64,000 nt of DNA from Fibrisoma limi BUZ 3 (GTDB lineage Bacteria > Bacteroidota > Bacteroidia > Cytophagales > Spirosomataceae). A model generated the notes under the pieces. It searched no databases. It was given only the letters and a program-made list of their open reading frames with translations, and had not been told where the DNA came from. Below, in pieces: positions 44,398 through 52,011 of the stretch (within the stretch, counting starts at the first letter, position 1; every line of letters begins with the position of its first letter). The position numbers and the translations under genes were made by a program. The stretch is taken from NCBI RefSeq assembly GCF_000296815.2, contig NZ_CAIT01000007.1:558001-622000 (forward strand), read 5' to 3'.

Positions 44398-45426
44398 ATG
44401 GAAAAAGAGATAACCATATATGATATTGCGAAACGGCTCAAGTTGTCGCCTGCTACGGTCAGCCGGGCGTTGAATGACCACCCGGCTATCAATAGCGATA
44501 CCAAAACGTTGATTACCGCCATGGCCCGACAGATGGGCTATCGCACTAATACCTTTGCCAGCAACCTGCGTCGGCAACGAACCAATACAATTGGCGTCAT
44601 TGTACCCCGCCTGAATAGTAACTTCATGTCTACCGTCCTGGCCGGCATGGAGAAAGTGGCAAATGAGGCTTCCTATAACCTGATCATCAGCCAATCGCTG
44701 GAGTCGGTTAAGAAGGAAATTGCCAACGCGAAAACCATGTTCAACAGTCGCGTTGATGGGCTGCTGGTATCTGTGGCTTACGACACGGACAAGATTGATC
44801 ACTTTGAGGCTTTTATCAAGAAAGGAATACCGCTGCTGTTTTTCGACCGAGTCATCGAACACAAGCAATGCACCAGCATTGTCATCGATAATGTTAAAGC
44901 AGGCTACGATGCGGTAACCCATCTGATTGAACAGGGCTGCCGACGGATTATGCATGTGACAGGTAACCTGAAGCGGAACGTATATGCCGACCGGCTGGCT
45001 GGTTACCAGCAGGCGTTGCGGCAGCATGGACTGCCGTACGACGAATCGCTCGTGATGGTTACCGATCTCAGCCAGGAAGCCGGCACCGAAGCAGCAAGGC
45101 GTATTCAAAACATGCCCGAGCGACCGGACGGCGTTTTTGTGACCAACGATTTCTGCGCGGTCTGCTGCCTGATCACGTTAAAGAAGCTGGGTTTTTCGGT
45201 TCCCGACGATATTGCCGTAGTAGGATTCAACGATGACCCCGTGTCGCAGGTAGTAGAGCCGGATCTGACCACCATCCATTACCCCGGCGCAAAAATGGGC
45301 GAAGTAGCGGCCCAGAGTTTAATTAACCACCTGAACGGGCTGCTTGACATCCAGACAACCAACAAAATTATCCTCCATTCTGAGCTGGTGGTTCGCCACT
45401 CGTCGTTAAAAAGCAGTAGCTACTAA
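44398..45426 (+). CDS. LacI-family transcriptional regulator of the xylan locus
   Basis: 342 residues from ATG 44398. The N-terminal HTH is ITIYDIAKRLKLSPATVSRALN (residues 5-26, in parts), followed by the hinge helix region ASNLRRQRTNTIGVIVP and a periplasmic-binding-like effector domain (FMSTVLAGMEKVANEASYN, RLAGYQQAL, DIAVVGFNDDP). As in other LacI proteins it should release DNA on binding a sugar, here perhaps xylose, a xylo-oligosaccharide or a uronate intermediate. Four to five copies of a LacI-type palindrome flank the neighbouring xylan genes, including one at its own promoter. Confidence 0.95.
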   Translation: MEKEITIYDIAKRLKLSPATVSRALNDHPAINSDTKTLITAMARQMGYRTNTFASNLRRQRTNTIGVIVPRLNSNFMSTVLAGMEKVANEASYNLIISQSLESVKKEIANAKTMFNSRVDGLLVSVAYDTDKIDHFEAFIKKGIPLLFFDRVIEHKQCTSIVIDNVKAGYDAVTHLIEQGCRRIMHVTGNLKRNVYADRLAGYQQALRQHGLPYDESLVMVTDLSQEAGTEAARRIQNMPERPDGVFVTNDFCAVCCLITLKKLGFSVPDDIAVVGFNDDPVSQVVEPDLTTIHYPGAKMGEVAAQSLINHLNGLLDIQTTNKIILHSELVVRHSSLKSSSY

Positions 45427-45428
45427 AC

Positions 45429-45486
45429 CACCGATGCCCGCGCCAGCCTTTGTGTCTCAAGGTCAGCCCGGGCATCGGTGTTTTAT
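45429..45486 (+). terminator. Terminator after the LacI-type gene
   Basis: CACCGATGCCCG (45429-45440) pairs with CGGGCATCGGTG (45469-45480) across a 28-base loop and is followed by TTTTATT. It starts three bases after the regulator's stop and sits between convergent genes, so it may also work for xylA on the other strand. Confidence 0.75.
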
Positions 45487-45509
45487 TCACTTATTCGTAA
45501 TCTGCTTCC

Positions 45510-46856
45510 TCAGATATACTGGTTGATGATGGTCTCAAACAGCTCCTGCTTGCCGCTGATCTGTTTGGGCTCGCCATTGTCCATAGCATACGCACGCAGG
45601 TCAGCCAGCGTCAGCTCACCCCGCTCAAAACGGGCCCCCTCACCACTGTCATAACTCGCATACCGATCCGACCGCAGCTTCCGGTACGGCGACTTCTCCA
45701 GAATGGCCTCCGCCACGATCGCGGCCCTGGCAAAAGCGTCCATCCCACCAATGTGGGCAATGAACAAGTCCTCCAGGTCAGTCGAGTTCCTCCGCGTCTT
45801 GGCATCAAAGTTCACCCCGCCCGACTTCAGACCGCCCGCTTCCAGAATCACCAGCATCGCTTCGGTCAGCTCATAAAGGTCCATCGGGAACTGATCCGTG
45901 TCCCAGCCGTTCTGGTAGTCACCCCGGTTGGCATCAATCGAGCCCAGCATGTTAGCATCGGCCGCTACCTGCAGCTCATGGGCAAAGGTGTGGTTGGCCA
46001 GCGTGGCGTGGTTGGTCTCGATGTTCAGCTCAAAGTCATCCTGCAACCCATGCCGGTTGAGAAAGCCCACCACCGTGGCCGCATCAAAGTCGTACTGGTG
46101 CTTGGAGGGCTCCATGGGCTTGGGCTCGATGTAGAAGGCCCCCTGAAAGCCCTGCTGGCGGGCGTAGTCCCGGGCCATCTGCAAAAAGCGCCCCAGGTGC
46201 TCGGTCTCCCGCTTCATGTTGGTGTTCAACAGCGACATGTAGCCTTCCCGCCCTCCCCAGAAGGTGTAGCCTGAGCCGCCCAGCTCGATGGTGGCATCGA
46301 TGGCGTTCTTGACCTGCCAGCCCCCGTGGGCCAGCACGTGGAAGTCGGGGTTGGTCGAGGCTCCGTTCATGTAGCGCTCATGCGAAAAGAGGTTGGCCGT
46401 GCCCCACAGCAGCTTGACGCCACTGGCGGCCTGCTTCTGCTTGGCGTAGTCGACGATGGCGCGGAAGTTGCGCTCGAAGTCGGCATTGGAATGGCCTTCA
46501 GGGGCGACATCGACATCATGGAAGCAGTAGAACTCGATGCCCATCTTGGTGATGAACTCGAAGGCAGCATCCATCTTGTGGTGGGCGGCCGCCAGGGGAT
46601 CGGAGGTGGCCAGCTCATCCCAGGGGGAGTGCTTGGTGCCGGGTCCGAAGGGGTCGTTGCCGGTGCCGCAGAAGGAGTGCCAGTAGGCGACGGCGAATCG
46701 GAAGAGGTCCTTCATGGGCCTGCCCAGGATGGTTCGGTCGGCCTGGTAGAACTTAAAGGCGAGAGGGTTGTCGGAGTCACGTCCCTCGAAGGCGATGGGC
46801 TTGTCGACAAAGGGGAAGTAGGTCTTCTGGCCCAGGGTAAGCTTGATGTCTGACAT
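45510..46856 (-). CDS. xylA: Xylose isomerase
   Basis: 448 residues, class II length. It converts D-xylose to D-xylulose in the cytoplasm using divalent metal. Signatures: [10 protein letters not shown] with the catalytic His and Asp, [25 protein letters not shown] with metal Glu, [11 protein letters not shown], and [17 protein letters not shown] with the metal Asp cluster. The 5' half of the gene uses strongly C/G-ending codons (TCC, CTG, GAG, AAG), unlike most neighbours. It is downstream of GH43 (38-base gap) and probably cotranscribed from the operator-bearing promoter. No xylulokinase gene is in the window. Confidence 0.97.
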   Translation of the reverse strand: MSDIKLTLGQKTYFPFVDKPIAFEGRDSDNPLAFKFYQADRTILGRPMKDLFRFAVAYWHSFCGTGNDPFGPGTKHSPWDELATSDPLAAAHHKMDAAFEFITKMGIEFYCFHDVDVAPEGHSNADFERNFRAIVDYAKQKQAASGVKLLWGTANLFSHERYMNGASTNPDFHVLAHGGWQVKNAIDATIELGGSGYTFWGGREGYMSLLNTNMKRETEHLGRFLQMARDYARQQGFQGAFYIEPKPMEPSKHQYDFDAATVVGFLNRHGLQDDFELNIETNHATLANHTFAHELQVAADANMLGSIDANRGDYQNGWDTDQFPMDLYELTEAMLVILEAGGLKSGGVNFDAKTRRNSTDLEDLFIAHIGGMDAFARAAIVAEAILEKSPYRKLRSDRYASYDSGEGARFERGELTLADLRAYAMDNGEPKQISGKQELFETIINQYI

Positions 46857-46894
46857 GGTATTCAGGTTGATTAATTAATTCGTTGGGTTACGCA

Positions 46895-47959
46895 CTATTT
46901 GGCTGGATAGTTAATAGTTACAAAGGAGCCATCCGGTTTCCGCGTTAGTTCGGTCACTTTGACGTTACGCAGGTGCGTCTTCCCCGACAGTTCAGTATCA
47001 TGATAGAACAGATACCACTTTCCATTGAACTCGATGATGGAATGGTGCGTCGTCCAGCCCTGCACCGGCGTCAGAATAACGCCCTGGTACGTAAACGGTC
47101 CGTAAGGCGACGTACCGGTTGCATACGCCAAAAAGTGCGTATCACCGGTGGAGTATGAGAAATAGTATTTGTCTTTGTATTTATGCATCCAGCCACCTTC
47201 AAAGAAACGGCGTTTATTGTCGCCAGCCAGCAGTGGCTTACCTGCTTTATCAAGAATCTTGATCTCTTTTACGGGCTCATCGAATTGCAGCATGTTTTTG
47301 CTCAGACGGGCTACTTTAGGTCCCAGGGCGGGTTCATTGGTGGCTGGTTCTTTCCCATTCGGATTATACTGACCACTTCTCCAGCGCTGGAGCTGTCCAC
47401 CCCAGATTCCCCCAATATACATGTACGTTTGTCCGTCAGTATCGGTAAATACAGCCGGATCAATGCTTAGACTTCCTTTCATCGGGGCTGATTCGGCCTT
47501 GAACGGCCCGGTTGGCGATTTGCTGGTTGCCACGCCGATGCGAAATACGCCCTGTTTGTCCTTGACGGGGAAATATAGATAATACGTACCGTTCTTATAA
47601 GCGGCATCAGGGGCCCATAACTGCTTGCCAGCCCAGGGTATATTCTTAATATCCAGGGCAACGCCATGGTCCGTGACTTTTCCATTTATGCGGTCCATCG
47701 ACAACACGTGGTAATCGCGCATGGCAAAGTGACTGCCCAGATCATCTTCCGGTACCCCAGCTTCATAGTCGTGAGATGGGTAGATGTAGATCCTACCGTT
47801 GAAAACATGCGCCGAGGGGTCGGCCGTGTAGATGTGACTGACTAGTGGCTTTGATAAGAGTTTAGGAGCAGTTTCGGCGCGTTGCTGCCCAAAGCCGGAA
47901 ACAGTTCCGAGGAGGGTTAAACCCAGCGCCGGAACGATGTAATTGATCTTTCCAATCAT
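46895..47959 (-). CDS. GH43 beta-xylosidase/alpha-L-arabinofuranosidase
   Basis: 354 residues from ATG 47959 with a Sec signal (ending SGFGQQ). Five-bladed GH43 propeller with base Asp in YTADPSAHVFNGR, pKa-setting Asp in LSIDPAVFTDTD and acid Glu in RRFFEGGWMHK; LWAPDAAYKNGTYYLYF is the typical blade-2 stretch. It should free xylose or arabinose from xylo-oligosaccharides in the periplasm. Which of the two activities dominates cannot be told. A perfect LacI operator lies 58 bases upstream, with a TAATATTG -7-like element (47990-47997) 21 bases beyond the operator's TTG. xylA follows. Confidence 0.93.
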   Translation of the reverse strand: MIGKINYIVPALGLTLLGTVSGFGQQRAETAPKLLSKPLVSHIYTADPSAHVFNGRIYIYPSHDYEAGVPEDDLGSHFAMRDYHVLSMDRINGKVTDHGVALDIKNIPWAGKQLWAPDAAYKNGTYYLYFPVKDKQGVFRIGVATSKSPTGPFKAESAPMKGSLSIDPAVFTDTDGQTYMYIGGIWGGQLQRWRSGQYNPNGKEPATNEPALGPKVARLSKNMLQFDEPVKEIKILDKAGKPLLAGDNKRRFFEGGWMHKYKDKYYFSYSTGDTHFLAYATGTSPYGPFTYQGVILTPVQGWTTHHSIIEFNGKWYLFYHDTELSGKTHLRNVKVTELTRKPDGSFVTINYPAK

Positions 47960-48016
47960 ACGAGGATACGTCCACAAATTGTACAAAGGCAATATTAGCT
48001 AAATAAAAGTATATGT

Positions 48017-48030
48017 TGCAATCGATTGCA
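48017..48030. promoter_or_regulatory. LacI-type operator upstream of GH43-xylA
   Basis: Perfect TGCAATCGATTGCA, 58 bases upstream of the GH43 start. Read on the minus strand its right half supplies TTG, 21 bases before TAATATTG, the same operator/-33 overlap as at the xylanase promoter. Confidence 0.8.
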
Positions 48031-48072
48031 GCTATTTAGACAAACAACCATCGTCAGCGAAGCCTTGACCTG

Positions 48073-48714
48073 TCAGGTCGTCGTTATCTGCTCAACAGCC
48101 GCTTCCAGTCGTTCGTAGGGCACGTAGCCGCGCGCAATAAGGTACAGTTTGTTACCGGTGTCAAAAATAACAGAAGGAAATCCATTAATACCATATTGCG
48201 CCACCAGGTTGAATTCACCCCAGGTCTGTTCTTTAATGGCCTGATCCGTAATATGGGCTACGAACTCATCGGGGTCTACGCCAAACGGTTCAACCAGCGG
48301 GCCATAATTTGTATCAATGTTCAGATCGATACCGTCGTGGTAAAGCGCTTTTTGCAGTGTTCCGGCAAACTCCAGTTGTCGGCCGGTTTGCAGGGCTTTA
48401 AAAAGCGTCATTGCCATGCCCGGTTTCTCTGAGTCGGACAAGTAAGTGCCAGGCTGCAAAATATTGTCCAGATAAGCCTCACCAAACCGCACACCCGTAT
48501 GCTCTTCGACCACTTTATACGCCTGCTCAATGTATGCCATTGACGCAGCGATGGGCTGAACACGGGGCCCGGTCATCATACCACCACTCAGCACGTCGAA
48601 GTCGTACGTATCAGCGTACGTATCGTAGAAGCGACGGATAACGGGACTGAAGCCATAACACCAGCCACAGAGAGCATCATAGATGTAAATGACGCGTGGT
48701 TTTTGTGTAGTCAT
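48073..48714 (-). CDS. DsbA-family (thioredoxin-fold) protein
   Basis: 213 residues from ATG 48714; a longer frame upstream has no conserved content and runs into the TetR gene. The N-terminus RVIYIYDALCGWCYGFSP carries the CxxC redox pair (CGWC), then a long helical insertion, and NLVAQYGINGFPSVIFD holds the cis-proline loop. There is no signal peptide, so it belongs to the cytoplasmic DsbA-like/FrnE group rather than the periplasmic oxidases. Immediately downstream of a TetR-type gene, probably cotranscribed and controlled by it. Confidence 0.85.
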   Translation of the reverse strand: MTTQKPRVIYIYDALCGWCYGFSPVIRRFYDTYADTYDFDVLSGGMMTGPRVQPIAASMAYIEQAYKVVEEHTGVRFGEAYLDNILQPGTYLSDSEKPGMAMTLFKALQTGRQLEFAGTLQKALYHDGIDLNIDTNYGPLVEPFGVDPDEFVAHITDQAIKEQTWGEFNLVAQYGINGFPSVIFDTGNKLYLIARGYVPYERLEAAVEQITTT

Positions 48715-48800
48715 ACGTTGTGTATTATCTGTCTGAAAAAGCAAAGCGCACCGAAACAGTTCAGTGCGCTCAATAGGTACGTTTATCATGCCGGTTCGGG

Positions 48801-49394
48801 TTACCGCAGTCCCCGCACAAACCGACGTATGGTATCGCGATACACCTGCTCCGACTGCTCGATCGGCTGCTGGTCTTTCAACAACATCGTAAGCATGATC
48901 ATGCCGTGTGAAATAGACCACCACTCAAAATAAAGCTTGCGAATGCTCTCTTTCGATTTCGGAATAAAAGAGAAGATAATATCGCTGACAATGTCGCTGA
49001 CGGCCTGCATTTCGCACGATTGATACACAGGCAACGTACAATACGCACCATCCAGGTTATACATCACCTGATAAATCTCCGGCTGCCGACGGGCAAACTC
49101 CCATTGAATGAGTGAAATTTCATAGAGCCGCTTTTCAGGGTCGCGGTACAGTTTCAGAATCCGCTCATACTCCTGCCGCAGGTGGCGAAACCCTTCGCTC
49201 CGGATTTCATCCAGCAGAACATCCTTGCTATCGAAATATTCATACACAATAGGCGCACTGTATTCAATAGCATCGGCAATTTTACGGATTGAAACGGCCT
49301 GCCAGCCTTCCCGGCGGGCAATGTCTTTTGCCGTTAAGACAATTCCGGAACGGGTTTGCTCCCGGCTGCGTGGTTTTCGCTCGATAGCTTCCAT
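48801..49394 (-). CDS. TetR/AcrR-family transcriptional regulator
   Basis: 197 residues. The N-terminal HTH reads ARREGWQAVSIRKIADAIEY followed by SAPIVYEYFDSKDVLLDEI, the standard TetR DNA-binding pattern. The C-terminal ligand domain is helical with WWSISHGMIML, typical of the WHG/TetR_C groups. It is 86 bases upstream of the DsbA-like gene on the same strand. The 208-base region upstream (49395-49602) is AT-rich and should contain the promoter and perhaps its operator; I see no clear palindrome. Confidence 0.9.
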   Translation of the reverse strand: MEAIERKPRSREQTRSGIVLTAKDIARREGWQAVSIRKIADAIEYSAPIVYEYFDSKDVLLDEIRSEGFRHLRQEYERILKLYRDPEKRLYEISLIQWEFARRQPEIYQVMYNLDGAYCTLPVYQSCEMQAVSDIVSDIIFSFIPKSKESIRKLYFEWWSISHGMIMLTMLLKDQQPIEQSEQVYRDTIRRFVRGLR

Positions 49395-49602
49395 TCAGTA
49401 TGGGTTATCAGTATGAGTTAACGGTGTTAAATTGGCTGAAAACTACTTATTTAAGTCGGCAATCGCTACCCTTTATACGGTGTTTCGTGAAAAAGTCATC
49501 ATAAATACCTTAAATAATTTAGCTAATTATCTGTTTTATAAACAGTTGCCCCTAATACAATGCGCAAAATTTTAACTGAATTTTAAATAAAGCTCAGGCG
49601 CA

Positions 49603-50343
49603 TCACTGTTTCTCGGCCAAGAGCCACACACCCTCATCCCCGAGTTCAAACGGCGAACCATCAACCGTTCCATAAGCCTCAAGTACCGTCAGACCAGCCT
49701 CCGCAAATACCTGTATCAGTTCAGCTAGCGTGAAGATGTACTGCTCGGCGGTCCTGGTCTGCGTCTCCCCGTTTCGGATGTATGTCAGATGCGAATCGAT
49801 TCGGCTTTCGAGTGGATGGTACTCGTTCTCGACCAGAAACAGAATCTCGTCGCCAACCGGCAACCAATTCCGCTCCTGGTAGTCGGGCAGAACAACCTCA
49901 GCAATCATACCCGAATGCGCCAGAAACCGGCCGCCCGGCCGCAGCAACCCGGCAATACGCGCCAGGAACGCCTGCATCCCGGGCCGGGGAAAGAAACTAA
50001 AACTATTACCCAGGCAATAGGCAGCATCAAACTCTCCCTCAATGGGTACCGTCAGGAAATCAGCGCAAATAGCTTCAACGGGCAAGCGGCCATCCGCTGC
50101 CCTGGCCTGTAACTCATCAATGTATTCGGCGGATATATCGACGCCCGTTACGTGTGCGCCCATCTGGGCCAAAGGCAGTGCATGACGGCCATAGCCGCAG
50201 AAAACATCCAGCAGGCGGTCGCCCGGACCGAATTCGAGTGTTTCGACCAGAAGCTCAAGATCGAGTTGCGTCGCTTCGTCCGACTGGGCTGCCCGCCAGG
50301 CATCCTGCGGCAGGCCGTAGAAAAAATGATAGTACCAGGCCAT
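49603..50343 (-). CDS. SAM-dependent class I methyltransferase
   Basis: 246 residues from ATG 50343 (a GTG 14 codons upstream is possible). Motif I is LLDVFCGYGRHALPLAQMG, followed by VTGVDIS with the acidic residue that binds the ribose, a DFLTVPIEGEFDAAYCLGNSFSFF stretch in parts and LLRPGGRFLAH. The C-terminal half (RTAEQYIFTLAELIQVF) matches small-molecule methyltransferases of the Methyltransf_25 type. Substrate unknown. It follows the peroxiredoxin gene by 56 bases on the same strand. Confidence 0.88.
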   Translation of the reverse strand: MAWYYHFFYGLPQDAWRAAQSDEATQLDLELLVETLEFGPGDRLLDVFCGYGRHALPLAQMGAHVTGVDISAEYIDELQARAADGRLPVEAICADFLTVPIEGEFDAAYCLGNSFSFFPRPGMQAFLARIAGLLRPGGRFLAHSGMIAEVVLPDYQERNWLPVGDEILFLVENEYHPLESRIDSHLTYIRNGETQTRTAEQYIFTLAELIQVFAEAGLTVLEAYGTVDGSPFELGDEGVWLLAEKQ

Positions 50344-50399
50344 TGTGCAGTGGCATTGGACAGTGGTCTCCGTCTGGTGATCCACTGCCCGGTAGATAG

Positions 50400-50870
50400 T
50401 TACTTGATTGATTGCAGGGCGTCCTGTACGGCCTGAAAATTGGGAATCTTACCGGGATTCTCCAGCACCTCGACGTAGCGAATCACGCCCTCCCGATCAA
50501 TGACGAAAGCGGCCCGTTTGCTGACACCCCGCATGTTGTAGGAAAACGTTTCGTGCAGGGCACCGTAGGCCGTCGATACGTCCTTATTGAAATCAGAAAG
50601 CAGTTGGAAAGGCAGGTGCTGATCGTCTTTGAACCGGGCCAGCGTATAGGGTGAGTCTACGGAGATTGCCACTACGTCGGCATCTAAACTGCCATAAGTA
50701 CTGATGTTATCCCGCATTTCGCAGAGTTCGGCAGTACACACGCTGGAGAAAGCCAATGGAAAAAACAGTACCACCAGCTTACGGCCGGCATAACTATCTA
50801 AAGTAACTTCTTTCTTGTCGCTGTTGAAGAGCGTAAAATCAGGGGCTTTTTGTCCGTTCTGAAGTGCCAT
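50400..50870 (-). CDS. Peroxiredoxin (AhpC/TSA family, AhpE/Bcp-like)
   Basis: 156 residues. Reduces peroxides in the cytoplasm. The peroxidatic site is FFPLAFSSVCTAELCEMRD: the conserved cysteine sits in SSVCTAELC, with a second cysteine four residues later that may resolve the disulfide. GVSKRAAFVIDREGVIRYV supplies the conserved arginine. The size and the close second cysteine fit the one-cysteine AhpE or Bcp-like groups. It precedes a methyltransferase gene and diverges from the ROK kinase gene. Confidence 0.92.
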   Translation of the reverse strand: MALQNGQKAPDFTLFNSDKKEVTLDSYAGRKLVVLFFPLAFSSVCTAELCEMRDNISTYGSLDADVVAISVDSPYTLARFKDDQHLPFQLLSDFNKDVSTAYGALHETFSYNMRGVSKRAAFVIDREGVIRYVEVLENPGKIPNFQAVQDALQSIK

Positions 50871-51023
50871 ATTGTGGGTTACCTAAGGTATAACTGGCTG
50901 CAAAAATAGGGAAATGTCGGCTGGCAACGAAACGAACGCCCGGCACTCCCTAAGAGACCTGCGCTCAACCGGGCGAGGGGTAAAAAAAAGTAATATCTTT
51001 CCGCCCAAAACTCTTTTTTCCGC

Positions 51024-51944
51024 ATGCAGACATACTGGGGCATTGACTTAGGCGGCACCAAGATTGAAGGCGCTATTTTATCAGCGCCATCGCCCGACGC
51101 TGTCATTATCCGCAAACGTATTGATACAGAAGCTCATCTGGGCTACGACCACATTCTGTCCCGCGTGGGCATACTGATTGATCAGCTTAAAGCAGAAACC
51201 GGGTACCAACCCGACCGAATTGGCTTTGGAACGCCGGGTACCTTCGATCCATCGCTGCAGGTGATGAAGGGCTGCAACACGACTTCCCTCAACGGCAAGC
51301 CCATGAAACAGGACCTGGCCCGGTTGCTGGGTGTTCCAGTCGAGGTAGCCAACGATGCCAACTGCTTTGCGCTGGCCGAGGCAACGCTGGGTATCGTACC
51401 GGACGTAGTACCCGATTACCGCACCGTTTTCGGCGTCATCATGGGCACGGGCGTCGGCGGGGGGATTGTGCTCCGCGGTAAGGATAACCAGCCCTTTGTC
51501 GTAAATGGCTTGCACGGCATCGGTGGCGAATGGGGACACAATATCCTTGAGGAGAATGGATACCCGTGTTTCTGCGGTAAACAGGGCTGCGTGGAGCAGG
51601 TACTGTCGGGGCCGGCTTTACAGCGGTATTATAAAGAGATCAGCGGTGAGGAACGAAAGCTGCCGGACATCGTTGCCCGACACAAAGCGGGCGTCGACCC
51701 GTTCGCATCACAAACGGTCGATCGCCTGCTCGAATATTTCGGACGCGGCATTTCCGTCATCATCAACATCCTCGATCCCGACGCTATTGTGCTGGGCGGG
51801 GGTGTCGGTAACATCGAACTGCTCTATACAGAAGGCGTTGAGCGAGCGAAGAAATACGTGTTCAATAACGGCGTTGTGAATACCCGCTTTCTAAAACCAA
51901 AACTCGGTGACAGTGCCGGCGTGTTTGGGGCCGCCATGCTATAA
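51024..51944 (+). CDS. ROK-family sugar kinase
   Basis: 306 residues. ATP-binding motif GIDLGGTKIEGAIL at the N-terminus, VANDANCFALAEA with the catalytic Asp, MGTGVGGGIV, GIGGEWGHN, and the zinc-type CFCGKQGCVEQ ROK signature. These kinases phosphorylate glucose, fructose, mannose or N-acetylhexosamines; the sequence does not fix which. It stands alone and converges with the outer-membrane barrel gene. There is no evidence that it serves the uronate pathway. Confidence 0.92.
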   Translation: MQTYWGIDLGGTKIEGAILSAPSPDAVIIRKRIDTEAHLGYDHILSRVGILIDQLKAETGYQPDRIGFGTPGTFDPSLQVMKGCNTTSLNGKPMKQDLARLLGVPVEVANDANCFALAEATLGIVPDVVPDYRTVFGVIMGTGVGGGIVLRGKDNQPFVVNGLHGIGGEWGHNILEENGYPCFCGKQGCVEQVLSGPALQRYYKEISGEERKLPDIVARHKAGVDPFASQTVDRLLEYFGRGISVIINILDPDAIVLGGGVGNIELLYTEGVERAKKYVFNNGVVNTRFLKPKLGDSAGVFGAAML

Positions 51945-51987
51945 AAAAAGTCAGGCAGTGGGAAGATGCGCTCCCCACTGCCTGACT
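51943..51987 (-). terminator. Terminator after outer-membrane barrel gene
   Basis: On the minus strand AGTCAGGCAGTGGG pairs with CCCACTGCCTGACT (14-bp perfect stem, ten-base loop) and is followed by seven T residues. It lies 24 bases after the barrel gene's stop and directly abuts the ROK kinase stop, so it may slow both. Confidence 0.9.
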
Positions 51988-52011
51988 GCTTAGTTACGTG
52001 TCTGGGTAACC

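Noticed and set aside
44341-45108. Minus-strand open frame opposite the LacI-type gene
   Set aside because: Completely overlaps a clear LacI-family gene and its translation matches nothing recognisable.
45753-46853. Plus-strand open frames opposite xylA
   Set aside because: Antisense shadows caused by the strong codon bias of xylA; low-complexity Gly/Val-rich translations.
51024-51944. ROK kinase as the missing 2-keto-3-deoxygluconate kinase
   Set aside because: KDG kinases normally belong to the PfkB family, and this gene is neither near the uronate operon nor preceded by its operator.
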